NCBI GenBank assembly: GCA_002454165.1
Contig: DKIG01000035.1
Span: 1 to 31,867 of the forward strand
Length of the DNA: 31,867 nucleotides
Source of the DNA: Gammaproteobacteria bacterium UBA6724
GTDB lineage: Bacteria > Pseudomonadota > Gammaproteobacteria > Pseudomonadales > Azotimanducaceae
Direction of reading: 5' to 3'
The notes beneath the pieces are model-generated. The model was not told the origin of the DNA and ran no database searches. It saw nothing but the letters and a program-made list of their open reading frames with translations. A program made the translations under genes and the position numbers. Positions 15,891 to 24,658 of this stretch are shown here, piece by piece (the first letter of the stretch is position 1; each line of letters begins with the position of its first letter).

Positions 15891-17297
15891 ATGAAGGGAA
15901 GACAGATGAAAAGCAACCCATCCCGTTTTGTGCGTGAAGCCAAAAAGATACTAGAGCTTGGTCTGCCTATGGTGGCGACGCAGCTTTTCATTATGGGTAT
16001 GGGTTTTGTTGACACCGTCATGGCCGGTCGCTACAGCACCACGGATCTGGCAGGGGTCGCCCTGGGCGGTAATCTTCTGTGGCCAGTCTTTTTGTTCATG
16101 TCTGGCATCACCATGGCCCTCACCCCCATCCTGGCGCAGCTTCGCGGTGCTAAACGGCTTGAAGGGTCTGGGGAAAAGGTCCGCCAGGGGCTCTGGATTG
16201 CAATCACTGCTGCTGTGGTGACCATCATCATCGTCCTGATGGCTGAACCTCTTTATATCTGGATGGGAGTGGATAGAGAAGTCATCCGGGTGGCAATGGA
16301 TTATCTCTATGCCTGCGCCTGGGGCCTCCCGCCGCTACTCGTCTATGTCACTCTGAGATTCACGGCGGAGGGGCTTGGGCACACCAAACCGCCCATGGTC
16401 ATAGCCGCCTGCGCCCTCGCGCTCAATATACCCCTCAACTATACATTTATTTACGGCAAGTTTGGCATGCCAGAACTGGGCGGCGTCGGTTGTGGTGTTG
16501 CCTCGGCGATTGTGTTCTGGTTTGAATTAATGATGATGCTATATGTGGTCAGGCTGCCGTTTTTTAAACAGACTGGATTTTCAGAAAAATTTAGCCTGCC
16601 AGATTTCAAGGGTATCAAGGAAATTTTCACCATTGGCTTACCGATTGCTACCACTGCGTTCGTTGAGATGATGGTGTATTCCATTATCAGTTTTCTGATT
16701 GCCGGTATTGGTGTGCATGAATTTGCGGCACACAGCATCGCTGGCAACCTTAACTGGCTCACCTATGTCATTCCGATGAGCCTTGGTTCTGCGGTTAGTA
16801 TCCGGGTTGGTTTTGCAGTGGGAGCACTAGATGTGGAGGCAGCAAGGCATGTCATCAGGACCACGCTCAGCATCACCGTCATTTACGCCCTAGTAGTGAC
16901 CTGCCTGCTGATTGTGTCTCGACATCTACTGGTGTCCATATATACCAAGGATCCTGCCGTACTTGGCATAGCGGCAACCCTGATGCTGTTCATCGCTTTT
17001 TATCAGATAGTTGATGCCCTCCAGGCAACCACAATCGGTGCCCTGCGTGGTTTCAAGGATACCCTGGTGCCTATGATAATTTCGCTTGTCAGCTACTGGT
17101 GTATCTCGCTTCCGCTGGGTTATCTCCTGGCGGAAGGCAGACTTTTTACCCCCGCCCTCGGCATTTATGGCTACTGGGCTGCCATGAGTTTTGGTTTACT
17201 ACTCACGGCAATCTGTGTCGGCATCCGTCTCCGGATGACCAGCAGACGAATACTCGGCGGGCTTAGCAGTAACGAGGGCCGCCCTGCTAAATTGTGA
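15891..17297 (+). CDS. MATE-family multidrug/sodium antiporter (NorM-like)
   Basis: MATE proteins export cationic drugs and metabolites in exchange for Na+ or H+ across the inner membrane. The 468-residue protein has about twelve hydrophobic helices in two related halves. The first begins LELGLPMVATQLFIMGMGFVDTVMAGR and the second IKEIFTIGLPIATTAFVEMM, the repeated bundle starts typical of NorM. Length is normal. ATG 15891 has AGGA 5 bp upstream; ATG 15906 also has AGGGA at good spacing, so the first five residues are uncertain. It diverges from the selenoprotein gene, with 173 bp between starts; I see no clear promoter there. Confidence 0.93.
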   Translation: MKGRQMKSNPSRFVREAKKILELGLPMVATQLFIMGMGFVDTVMAGRYSTTDLAGVALGGNLLWPVFLFMSGITMALTPILAQLRGAKRLEGSGEKVRQGLWIAITAAVVTIIIVLMAEPLYIWMGVDREVIRVAMDYLYACAWGLPPLLVYVTLRFTAEGLGHTKPPMVIAACALALNIPLNYTFIYGKFGMPELGGVGCGVASAIVFWFELMMMLYVVRLPFFKQTGFSEKFSLPDFKGIKEIFTIGLPIATTAFVEMMVYSIISFLIAGIGVHEFAAHSIAGNLNWLTYVIPMSLGSAVSIRVGFAVGALDVEAARHVIRTTLSITVIYALVVTCLLIVSRHLLVSIYTKDPAVLGIAATLMLFIAFYQIVDALQATTIGALRGFKDTLVPMIISLVSYWCISLPLGYLLAEGRLFTPALGIYGYWAAMSFGLLLTAICVGIRLRMTSRRILGGLSSNEGRPAKL

Positions 17298-17342
17298 TTT
17301 GCCCCGATTTTACTTATCATCTGCATCCCGTTTTTTTGGAAT

Positions 17343-20090
17343 ATGCTGATGCACTCCCCACTAGTCCTGAGGATGACAATCCTCATCTTTGTTTTGCTAC
17401 TTGTCGGTTGCGCTGATGACGGCATAAGAAAAAGCCCGAATGATGACCGGGAGTACCGCCATCTGGTGCTGGAGAACGGGTTACGCCTGGTGTTGATCTC
17501 TGATTTGCAGGCTGACAAATCGGCAGCGTCACTGGTGGTGTTCCGGGGGAGTTTTGACGACCCGGATGACCGCCCCGGGCTGGCACACTTTCTTGAGCAC
17601 ATGCTCTTTATCGGCACCCAGAAGTATCCGGAACCAGATGGCTATTTCAAGTTCATTCAGGCGCATGGCGGCAATGCCAACGCTTACACCACTTCCGAGC
17701 ACACCAACTACTTCTTTGATATTCAGCCAGAGTATTTCCATGAAGGACTGGATCGCTTTGCCCAGTTCTTCGTTTCACCTCTGTTTGAGAAAACCTATGC
17801 CGATCGTGAGAAAAACGCAGTCAATTCTGAATATCAATTACAACTCAAGGAAGACAGTTGGCGGGGCTTTGCCGTCCTGAAAGCTGTTGTAAATCCCAAT
17901 CATCCTCTTGCCAAATTTAACATCGGTAGCCTGGAGACATTATCCGGTGATGTCCAGGACGCACTGATTAAATTCTTTGAAGAGCATTATTCCGCCAACC
18001 AGATGGGTCTGGTGGTGTTGAGCAACGAGCCTCTTGATGAAATGCAACCCTGGGTGGTTGAGACCTTCTCGGGCATCAAGAACAACCACCTACCGTCCCT
18101 GTCTCGAACCACACCCCTGCTCAAGGCAGAGCAATTGCCTGCCCGCCTCAATATGCAAAGTCTCAGGCAAACCAACACCCTAAACTATAACTTCCCCTTG
18201 CCCGCCACCAAAGACACATACCCCGCCAAGCCGCTGGCATACATCACCAACCTGATAGGTCATGAGGGCGATGGTAGCCTGCATAAGATGCTACTGGACC
18301 GTGGCTGGCTTACATCCCTCAGCGCGGGGACGGCGGTCATTGACGACAGTAATACCGCCCTGTCTATCACGATGGAATTGACAGATGAGGGGATGAACTA
18401 CATACCCGACATTACGGCACATCTCTTTGATTATCTGGATCTGTTGCGCAACGAAGGGATTGCCAGGTGGCGCTATGATGAAAGTGCCAGGCTGGCTGAA
18501 CTAGCATTCCGCTACCAGGAGAAATCCAGCGAACTCGGCCGGGTATCTTCAATTGCTCCATTGCTCACTTTTATCCCGGCGCGAGACCTTCTGGTGGCAC
18601 CTTATCTGATGGATGAATTTGACCCGGACCTGATTCAGTCCTTTCTTTCCTGGCTCCGGGAAGACAATCTGTTGCTGACCGTCTCCGGTCCCGACATTAC
18701 GGGAGACACAATTGAGCCCTGGTTCCAGGTGCCCTACGAATTGATTCCAGGACCACTGAAGACCAACAAGTCTGCTGAGGCATCCACCTTAGAACTGCCT
18801 CCAGTCAATCCTTTTATTCCAGACTCCATGGACCTGGTGGTAGCGGATGACAGCCTGCCTCAACCTGTTATTGCCAAGCAGGCGGTTGACATCTATCTCG
18901 CCACGGATCTTGAGTTTGGCGTACCACGAGCGACGACTCATATCAGCATCCGCAATGAAGGTGGTTTTATTGATCTTGACAACCGGGTCAGGGCAAATCT
19001 CTACGCCCGACTGGTGCAGGATGACTTGAACGCCCTTGCCTATCCTGCCTTGCTTGCTGGCGTCAGCTATGAGGTAGCAACGCCACCCAAAGGATTCAGA
19101 TTAACCATGGGCGGTTATCACGATAAGCAGCTACTCCTTCTGGATGAAGTATTGACCCGTCTGGTCAGGCTACAGATAGATCCGGAACGATTCGCCGTGA
19201 TTAAGGCGGACCTGACGAAGTCTCTGAAGAACGCAAAGCGGGACAAGCCCTATCAACAGGTTGTTAGGCGGCTTGGGCAGAAGATGGTGAACTCAAATTG
19301 GACACCGGAGCAATTGCTTGCTCAGCTTGAACTGGTGACGCTTCCCGACCTGATGAAGTGGCGCGACAAGACCCTGGCAAGCACCTCAGTCTATGTGCTG
19401 ACCGTCGGTAATGTATCAGCATCCCGTGCCGAGGCTCTACAGGGACTCCTGGCAAAGTATCTTGAATTCAGTGAAGTGACCCTGGGCGAGCCAGAAGTGT
19501 TGACGCTCAGCAACCACGACAGGACAGAGATCGATATTGACCATGACGATGCTGCTATGACGCTCTATGTTCAGGATGACACGGAAAGTTATAAAGATAG
19601 AGCACAAAGTGCGTTACTGGCACACCTTATCAGACCGGGCTATTTTGCTTCCCTCAGAACTGAGCAACAACTGGGTTATGCCGTGTCTGCTGGCAACCGG
19701 GTGTTTGAGGAAAGGGGCGGTATCAGCTTTACGATTCAATCCCCTGTCGTTGATGCTGATGAATTGAGGATGCGAACCCTCGCCTTCATGGATGCCCAGG
19801 TGGATGAACTGGCAGCAATGCTGGAAGAAGAGTTTGCCGCCAACAAAGACGGGCTTGTGACTAAACTGCTTCAGAAGGACAAGAACCTGTCACAACGGGC
19901 ATGGCGCTACTGGGTTGACATGGACCGAGGCAATCTCAACTTTGACACCAATGTCCAGCTTGCTGATGCAGTGAAGGCACTGAGCAAGGCGGATATTCTG
20001 GGTTATCTGGATACAGTCCGTGACAAATTGCAGAACCAATATCTGATGGTCTTCAGTAGCGGAAAATTTGCTGACACGCCATCTGGGTAG
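17343..20090 (+). CDS. M16-family (pitrilysin/insulinase) zinc metallopeptidase lipoprotein
   Basis: M16A peptidases cleave small proteins and peptides inside a closed two-half chamber. The 915-residue protein has the inverted zinc motif HFLEH (His82, Glu85, His86) with the third ligand in AVNSE (Glu163), the normal spacing. Four M16 domains can be followed, the later ones without zinc ligands; the C-terminal half contains RTEQQLGYAVSAG, the conserved substrate-binding segment. The N-terminus is a lipoprotein signal (VLLLVGC, lipidated Cys 23), and Ala at +2 suggests outer-membrane sorting. Pitrilysin itself is a soluble periplasmic protein. ATG 17352 is a possible alternative start. The gene follows the MATE gene by 45 bp. 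Confidence 0.93.
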   Translation: MLMHSPLVLRMTILIFVLLLVGCADDGIRKSPNDDREYRHLVLENGLRLVLISDLQADKSAASLVVFRGSFDDPDDRPGLAHFLEHMLFIGTQKYPEPDGYFKFIQAHGGNANAYTTSEHTNYFFDIQPEYFHEGLDRFAQFFVSPLFEKTYADREKNAVNSEYQLQLKEDSWRGFAVLKAVVNPNHPLAKFNIGSLETLSGDVQDALIKFFEEHYSANQMGLVVLSNEPLDEMQPWVVETFSGIKNNHLPSLSRTTPLLKAEQLPARLNMQSLRQTNTLNYNFPLPATKDTYPAKPLAYITNLIGHEGDGSLHKMLLDRGWLTSLSAGTAVIDDSNTALSITMELTDEGMNYIPDITAHLFDYLDLLRNEGIARWRYDESARLAELAFRYQEKSSELGRVSSIAPLLTFIPARDLLVAPYLMDEFDPDLIQSFLSWLREDNLLLTVSGPDITGDTIEPWFQVPYELIPGPLKTNKSAEASTLELPPVNPFIPDSMDLVVADDSLPQPVIAKQAVDIYLATDLEFGVPRATTHISIRNEGGFIDLDNRVRANLYARLVQDDLNALAYPALLAGVSYEVATPPKGFRLTMGGYHDKQLLLLDEVLTRLVRLQIDPERFAVIKADLTKSLKNAKRDKPYQQVVRRLGQKMVNSNWTPEQLLAQLELVTLPDLMKWRDKTLASTSVYVLTVGNVSASRAEALQGLLAKYLEFSEVTLGEPEVLTLSNHDRTEIDIDHDDAAMTLYVQDDTESYKDRAQSALLAHLIRPGYFASLRTEQQLGYAVSAGNRVFEERGGISFTIQSPVVDADELRMRTLAFMDAQVDELAAMLEEEFAANKDGLVTKLLQKDKNLSQRAWRYWVDMDRGNLNFDTNVQLADAVKALSKADILGYLDTVRDKLQNQYLMVFSSGKFADTPSG

Positions 20091-20164
20091 CAAGCCATTA
20101 CAACATAACCAATGTTATCAGGTACAATGCACGACATGACAAACCTGACCCGGGACGGATTAAT

Positions 20165-21208
20165 ATGAACAGACAATGCACAACTCTTTTTCTGCTAGTG
20201 GCTATGGTGTTTTCATCCAGACTCATCGCCGATGAAGCCACAGGCATCACCGTCCATCCACACATGGGAGGGACTGAGTTCAGTAACGACACTGGTCTGA
20301 ATGATGATCTCCACACGGGTATCGGCATAGGTTATCAGTTTGATTCCCCCTGGGCGCTGGAACTGGTGTTGCAACGCAATAGCCCCCGGATGGACGAGGT
20401 GCGAGAAGATGCCAAGGTTAACTCCTGGCGCGTGGATGGCATTTATCATTTCAACACCAACAGATTTATTTGGAACGAGGATTTACGTCCCTATCTGTCC
20501 ATCGGCATGGGTCGCGTGATATATGATTTCAAGCAGGATAATCCGCCTGGGACAAGGCGTGAGAACAAGGAAACCCAGTTTAATCTTGGTGCTGGTTTCA
20601 AACTGGATTTCGGTCCAAACACATCGCTGAGAACGGATTTCAGATTCTTTCACGGCAACAGGGACGACCGGATGAGCAGAAGTGCTTCTCTGGGTCTGCA
20701 TCATGTGTTCGCGAAGAGACTGGCTGTTGTCCTACCTGATGCGCCCGAGCCTGAACCGGATAGCGGGATTGCCCAAGACCCTTGCGCTGGAGACGAACGC
20801 GCCGGAATAGACCAGGATGATTGTTATGTGACCCGACGGTTACCAGTCAGGATCTCACTTGACTCAAAATTTAATTTCGATTCATCTACCGTCCGGCAAA
20901 AATCCGCTTCGCAGATATCAGCAGTCGCCGAGTTTATGAAAGAATATTCTACGACCACCGCCAGGCTGGAAGGGCACACCGACAGCAAAGGCACCGAGGA
21001 GTATAACCTTGCCTTATCCCTGCGCCGCGCTAAGGCCGTCGCCGATATGCTGATTGAGCGGTTCGGCATAGCAGCACCGCGCCTGACCACCAAAGGCTTA
21101 GGGGAGAGCCAACCCATAGACACCAACGAGACCGAAGCCGGACGGCAAAATAACCGCCGCGTGGTGACGCTGATTGAGGCTGAGAAAGAAGTCATCAAAG
21201 CACGTTAA
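20165..21208 (+). CDS. OmpA-family outer-membrane protein
   Basis: The 347-residue protein has a signal peptide (to about residue 23), an eight-strand OmpA-like beta-barrel (about 25-190; alternating aromatic strands such as DLRPYLSIGMGRVIYDF) and a proline- and acid-rich linker with two cysteines. It ends in an OmpA-C peptidoglycan-binding domain (about 225-345). That domain contains LEGHTDSKGTEEYNLALSLRRA and GLGESQP...N-RRV, including the diaminopimelate-binding Asp and Arg. It tethers the outer membrane to peptidoglycan. GGA lies 5 bp before the ATG. It lies 74 bp after the M16 gene. Confidence 0.93.
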   Translation: MNRQCTTLFLLVAMVFSSRLIADEATGITVHPHMGGTEFSNDTGLNDDLHTGIGIGYQFDSPWALELVLQRNSPRMDEVREDAKVNSWRVDGIYHFNTNRFIWNEDLRPYLSIGMGRVIYDFKQDNPPGTRRENKETQFNLGAGFKLDFGPNTSLRTDFRFFHGNRDDRMSRSASLGLHHVFAKRLAVVLPDAPEPEPDSGIAQDPCAGDERAGIDQDDCYVTRRLPVRISLDSKFNFDSSTVRQKSASQISAVAEFMKEYSTTTARLEGHTDSKGTEEYNLALSLRRAKAVADMLIERFGIAAPRLTTKGLGESQPIDTNETEAGRQNNRRVVTLIEAEKEVIKAR

Positions 21209-21218
21209 TCCTTGTTCA

Positions 21219-22101
21219 ATGCTGCAATATCCACTTGAAGATCTAAAAGTTCTCCACTTTTCGCGAGTGCTTGCCGGACCCTTCGCTGGACGGCTCTTGG
21301 CTGATCTGGGTGCTGATGTGGTGAAGATTGAACCCCCTGAGGGTGATATCACCCGTTACTGGGGTAAGGACATTGCCGGGCTATCGGGATATTTTCATCA
21401 GCAAAATGCTGGCAAACGCAATCTATGCGTGGATCTGACGGCAAAGGGCGCAGTAGATCTTATCAATAAGCTGGTCGGACAGGCGGATATCCTTATCGAA
21501 AATTATCGCCCGGATGTTATGCCACGGCTCGGCATAGGTTATGAACAACTTGCCAATGTGAATCCCGCCATCATCATCCTGTCCATTTCCGGTTTTGGGC
21601 ACGGAGGACCAGATGCACTAGGATCTTGAAGACTCCAATGGCACGGGACCCCTCCCAGCCGAAATCTGGGAACTGCCTTTCGGGCATCTACTCTTGGCCA
21701 CGGACTTCAGGCTACTGTTTCGGCAACTGATGGACAAATTCGGCGTCATTGACCCATCTACACCGAACATGCCGCTTGAGGAAAGAATTCAGGTTCGGCA
21801 CCAGGCGGTCAGTGATTTTTTCAATCATTTGGATACCAGAGAAAAGTTTGCCGAAGCAATGAAAACCATCAACTTGGCTTGGGGAGAAGTGCGAAGTCCA
21901 GGAGAAATTGAGACCCAGACCACGGTCAAGACACGAGGCGCCATAGTGCAGATAGACGACCGACAGGGTGGCACTAGACGCTGCCTTCTTGTCAAAGATG
22001 CCGCCAAGGACACGCCATACCAACAGAGTGTAGCGATTGACACGCACAACCCATGGCGGCTGACAAGCACAAGGCTTGCCAGCACCCGGGTTAAACTTTG
22101 A
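21219..22101 (+). pseudogene. Degraded CaiB/BaiF family CoA-transferase
   Basis: The first part (21219-21629) encodes an intact family III CoA-transferase N-terminus: LKVLHFSRVLAGPFAGRLLADLGADVVKIEPPEGD, a catalytic-region AGKRN, and ILSISGFGHGGPD. It then stops at TGA 21627. From about 21622 the next frame (+1) continues with family-typical C-terminal sequence: LATDFRLLFRQLMDKFG, the NLAWGEVRSPGEI segment and DDRQGGTRR. The two pieces total about 290 residues against about 400 for the family, so the middle is missing as well as frameshifted. I read this as an internal deletion. The native activity would have been CoA transfer between acyl-CoA and a free acid. Confidence 0.8.
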
Positions 22102-22121
22102 CGCGGTTTAGCTAGGCTTGC

Positions 22122-22328
22122 TTAAAGAGGAACGACATTAACGGCTTGTGGGCCCTTCTCGCCTTCCTCAACTTCAAACTCAACTTCCTGTCCATCGGCA
22201 AGGGTTTTGAATCCGTCGCCCGTGATAGACCGAAAGTGGACAAAAACATCCGAGCCACCTTCTCGCTCAATAAAACCAAAACCCTTTTTTTCATCAAACC
22301 ACTTTACGCGGCCGCTTACTGTAGACAT
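22122..22328 (-). CDS. CspA-family cold-shock protein
   Basis: This is a 68-residue single OB-fold RNA/DNA-binding protein with RNP1 KGFGFI and RNP2 VFVHF, full family length. It begins MSTVSGRVKWFDEKKGFGFI and melts secondary structure in mRNA or acts as an antiterminator. GGAG 7 bp before the ATG gives a good ribosome binding site. The leader contains a small hairpin. Whether it is cold-inducible or constitutive (CspD/CspE-like) cannot be told from sequence alone. Confidence 0.95.
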   Translation of the reverse strand: MSTVSGRVKWFDEKKGFGFIEREGGSDVFVHFRSITGDGFKTLADGQEVEFEVEEGEKGPQAVNVVPL

Positions 22329-22356
22329 TGATCAACTCCATTTGATTTTAAACGCA

Positions 22357-22374
22357 TTGCCCTTAGGCGGGCAA
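22357..22374 (-). promoter_or_regulatory. Hairpin in the cold-shock gene leader
   Basis: On the minus strand TTGCCC and GGGCAA form a perfect 6-bp stem with a 6-nt loop, about 30 nt before the ATG. No T tract follows. Cold-shock mRNAs often carry structured leaders, so this may take part in temperature-dependent translation. A second inverted repeat, GCTGTAC (22455-22461) and GTACAGC (22481-22487), lies further upstream. Confidence 0.4.
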
Positions 22375-22563
22375 CATAGCAGTGGAAAGAAGCAAATATG
22401 TTACGAAGAAACGAGATGAGATGGTGGTCATCGACATTGCAGACATAAACATACGCTGTACTCTTTACCGACTTGCCAGTGTACAGCATATTTGAGGTAA
22501 GTACAGCACAATATCATACCTTCTCAAAGAATCTGCCCCCTGGCTCAAACAGGAGCGAGGCAG

Positions 22564-23163
22564 TCATCTGCCCTTTTGTAGCCTCTCCACCAACTTATCA
22601 AGTTCACGGAGTCTGGCGAGGGGGTTCTTCATTTCCAGGAGACGTTGCTTGAAATGGTTGGGACAGGGCAACAGTTCAGCCAACCTGGCACTGACTTCTC
22701 CAGCCTGCCTCATATCGCAATCTAGCCCCAATCTCTGAATCGCCCTGTGCTCCATCAGGGTCTCGAGCAAAGCCGTCAGATGTTGCTGAGCCTTCGGCAC
22801 CCTTACCTCGTCTTCCGAGGCGAGCATTTCCACATCGGCAAGCATTAGCCTGTCCTCCTGTTCATACTGATCCCGAATCACAAACTTCGCCTGCCCCTCT
22901 ATCAAAATGCTCAACATGCCATTGGACAACTGATCAAAATCAACAATGGTGCTGTAAGTACCGCACTGAGTGATACTTGGTAGCTGGGCGTCCTGGCTGG
23001 CAAGAGCCTGGTCTCCTTCCAGTATCAGGACAAGACCGAACCCGGTATGACCACGCAAGCAATGCTTGACCATATCAAGATAGCGGGTTTCAAAAATTTG
23101 CAACGACAGGCGCCCTCCGGGGAAGAGAACCAGCGGCAAAGGGAAGAGAGGAATTGCTGACAT
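22564..23163 (-). CDS. LON peptidase substrate-binding (N-terminal) domain protein
   Basis: The 199-residue protein starts with PLFPLPLVLFPGGRLSLQIFETRYLDMV, the typical start of the LON_substr_bdg domain. It continues with GFGLVLI and a GTYSTIVDF segment, then a short helical C-terminus. It lacks the AAA+ and protease domains of Lon. Such stand-alone proteins are common in gammaproteobacteria and their function is not established. There is no signal peptide. It is encoded upstream of the cold-shock gene on the same strand, with 235 bp between them, so co-transcription is uncertain. Confidence 0.9.
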   Translation of the reverse strand: MSAIPLFPLPLVLFPGGRLSLQIFETRYLDMVKHCLRGHTGFGLVLILEGDQALASQDAQLPSITQCGTYSTIVDFDQLSNGMLSILIEGQAKFVIRDQYEQEDRLMLADVEMLASEDEVRVPKAQQHLTALLETLMEHRAIQRLGLDCDMRQAGEVSARLAELLPCPNHFKQRLLEMKNPLARLRELDKLVERLQKGR

Positions 23164-23290
23164 GATTCACATTCTAGCCTTTCAATCTAACTAAACAAAC
23201 AAGAAGTCGTCTCATGGGTTTATACTCTCCTGAGGTCGTATCCTGCGTAGCATTTTGCCAAGACCAGCGGGAACCCAGACAGGAATAGCG

Positions 23291-24106
23291 GTGGAATTAC
23301 TTCAACTACTTACACTGGCATTGATACAGGGGGTGACGGAATTTCTCCCGATTTCCAGCTCCGCACATCTCATCCTTCCCGCTAGGCTTCTGGGCTGGCA
23401 GGATCAGGGACTTGCATTTGATACCGCTGTTCACCTGGGCTCAGTGGTGGCGGTGGCCATCTACTTTCGCTCCGACATCAGGCAACTGGGGGTCGCACTC
23501 TGGCGGCGTCTGACGGCAGGACGCCAGACAGATGACAGCCGTCTTGCCCTCTTGCTTCTAGTCGCCAGCCTGCCCATTCTGCCGGTCGGATTCTTCTCCC
23601 GATTCTATATTGAGGAGCAGTTTCGCGGAGTTGAGGTCATCGCTATTACGACGATAGCCTTCGGCATTGCCCTGCTCCTTGCTGACAGGCTGGGCAAGAC
23701 AGTCCGAGACACCGGGAGTCTTGATCTGCGCTCAGCATTGCTGATTGGGGTAGCTCAATGCCTGGCACTGATTCCCGGCACATCCCGTTCCGGTGTCACT
23801 ATAACCACCGCGCTACTCATAGGTTTCACCCGCAGGAGTGCCGCCAGGATTTCTTTCTTAATTTCAATACCCGCCATCTCAGGGGCAGCAGGATTGAAAT
23901 TGTGGGACATCTTCACCGATGATGTCTTCATCAAAGAGATGAACTTCCAGGCCGCGGATCTTGCCGCTGGTTTCATCGTCGCTGGATTCAGCACCTATCT
24001 GTGTATCAATCTGTTCCTGGACTATATTTCAAAAATGAGTTTTTTGCCGTTTGTCATATATCGACTGATTCTGGGCAGTCTGCTACTAGTGTTTGTTACC
24101 GGCTGA
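23291..24106 (+). CDS. uppP: Undecaprenyl-diphosphatase
   Basis: UppP (BacA) dephosphorylates undecaprenyl pyrophosphate to recycle the lipid carrier for peptidoglycan synthesis and gives bacitracin tolerance. The 271-residue polytopic membrane protein carries GVTEFLPISSSAHLIL near the N-terminus and IPGTSRSGVTIT in the second half, the two catalytic motifs. I chose GTG 23291 because AGGA lies 6 bp upstream and the family begins at this point. A TTG at 23255 in the same frame would add 12 residues with no family match. Confidence 0.95.
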   Translation: MELLQLLTLALIQGVTEFLPISSSAHLILPARLLGWQDQGLAFDTAVHLGSVVAVAIYFRSDIRQLGVALWRRLTAGRQTDDSRLALLLLVASLPILPVGFFSRFYIEEQFRGVEVIAITTIAFGIALLLADRLGKTVRDTGSLDLRSALLIGVAQCLALIPGTSRSGVTITTALLIGFTRRSAARISFLISIPAISGAAGLKLWDIFTDDVFIKEMNFQAADLAAGFIVAGFSTYLCINLFLDYISKMSFLPFVIYRLILGSLLLVFVTG

Positions 24107-24153
24107 TACCGGGAATCAGTATAGAAGGGCTGTCTTGTGTATTTTTACTCTAT

Positions 24154-24190
24154 AGAAAGGGCTAATTAGAAGGGCTAATTAGAAGGGAAT
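24154..24190 (-). repeat. 13-bp tandem repeat across the ssb stop codon
   Basis: On the plus strand the unit AGAAGGGCTAATT occupies 24168-24180, is preceded by AGAAAGGGCTAATT (24154-24167) and followed by the partial AGAAGGGAAT (24181-24190), which is the end of ssb. Read in the ssb direction, the codons for the final Pro-Phe-stop have been copied downstream. A related AGAAGGGC sits at 24123-24130. Confidence 0.9.
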
Positions 24191-24658
24191 GTCGTCATCA
24201 AAATCCTCACCGGATGAGGAATCCATGCCTGACTGGGGCGCAGCAGGCGCGCTGGTGTCCGGGGCGGAAGGCTGAGCGGCATCCTCAGATCCTCCGGTAT
24301 CAGGGAAGGACGACGAGGCATCACCCTTGCTGTCTAGCATCTGCATTTCTCTAGCGACGATTTCTGTCGTGTAGTGCTTCTGACCATCTCGTTCCCAGTC
24401 TCTCGTTTGCAATTCGCCTTCAAGATATATTTTTGAGCCCTTGCGTAAATACTCTCCCGCTATTTCCGCCAGCCGATTAAAGAAGACCACGCGGTGCCAT
24501 TCCGTGCGCTCCTTTTGTTCATTGGTTCCCCGGTCACGCCAGGACTTCGTCGTCGCCACCGAGATATTGCATACCGCCCTGCCGTCAGTAGTCATTCGTG
24601 TTTCAGGATCCCTGCCGAGATTCCCTATCAAAATTACTTTATTTATCCCGCGCACCAT
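24179..24658 (-). CDS. ssb: Single-stranded DNA-binding protein
   Basis: SSB coats single-stranded DNA during replication, repair and recombination, and recruits partners through its C-terminal tip. The 159-residue product has an OB fold (VRGINKVILIGNLGRDPETR through about 115), a Ser/Pro/Ala/Asp-rich linker and the acidic tip DDDIPF. I start it at ATG 24658, where AGGAG lies 7 bp upstream; the open frame to 24694 would add 12 residues without family match and would overlap the MFS gene further. Its start lies within the 3' end of the MFS gene (20-bp overlap), so they are probably co-transcribed. Confidence 0.96.
   Translation of the reverse strand: MVRGINKVILIGNLGRDPETRMTTDGRAVCNISVATTKSWRDRGTNEQKERTEWHRVVFFNRLAEIAGEYLRKGSKIYLEGELQTRDWERDGQKHYTTEIVAREMQMLDSKGDASSSFPDTGGSEDAAQPSAPDTSAPAAPQSGMDSSSGEDFDDDIPF

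Noticed and set aside
21694..22101. An independent gene starting at TTG 21694.
   Set aside because: Its sequence matches the C-terminal part of the CoA-transferase whose N-terminus lies directly upstream; it is part of one broken gene.
22398..22500. Short peptides and a terminator in the cold-shock gene upstream region.
   Set aside because: The only open frames are under 20 codons without a ribosome binding site. The GCTGTAC/GTACAGC inverted repeat has a 19-nt loop and no T tract.
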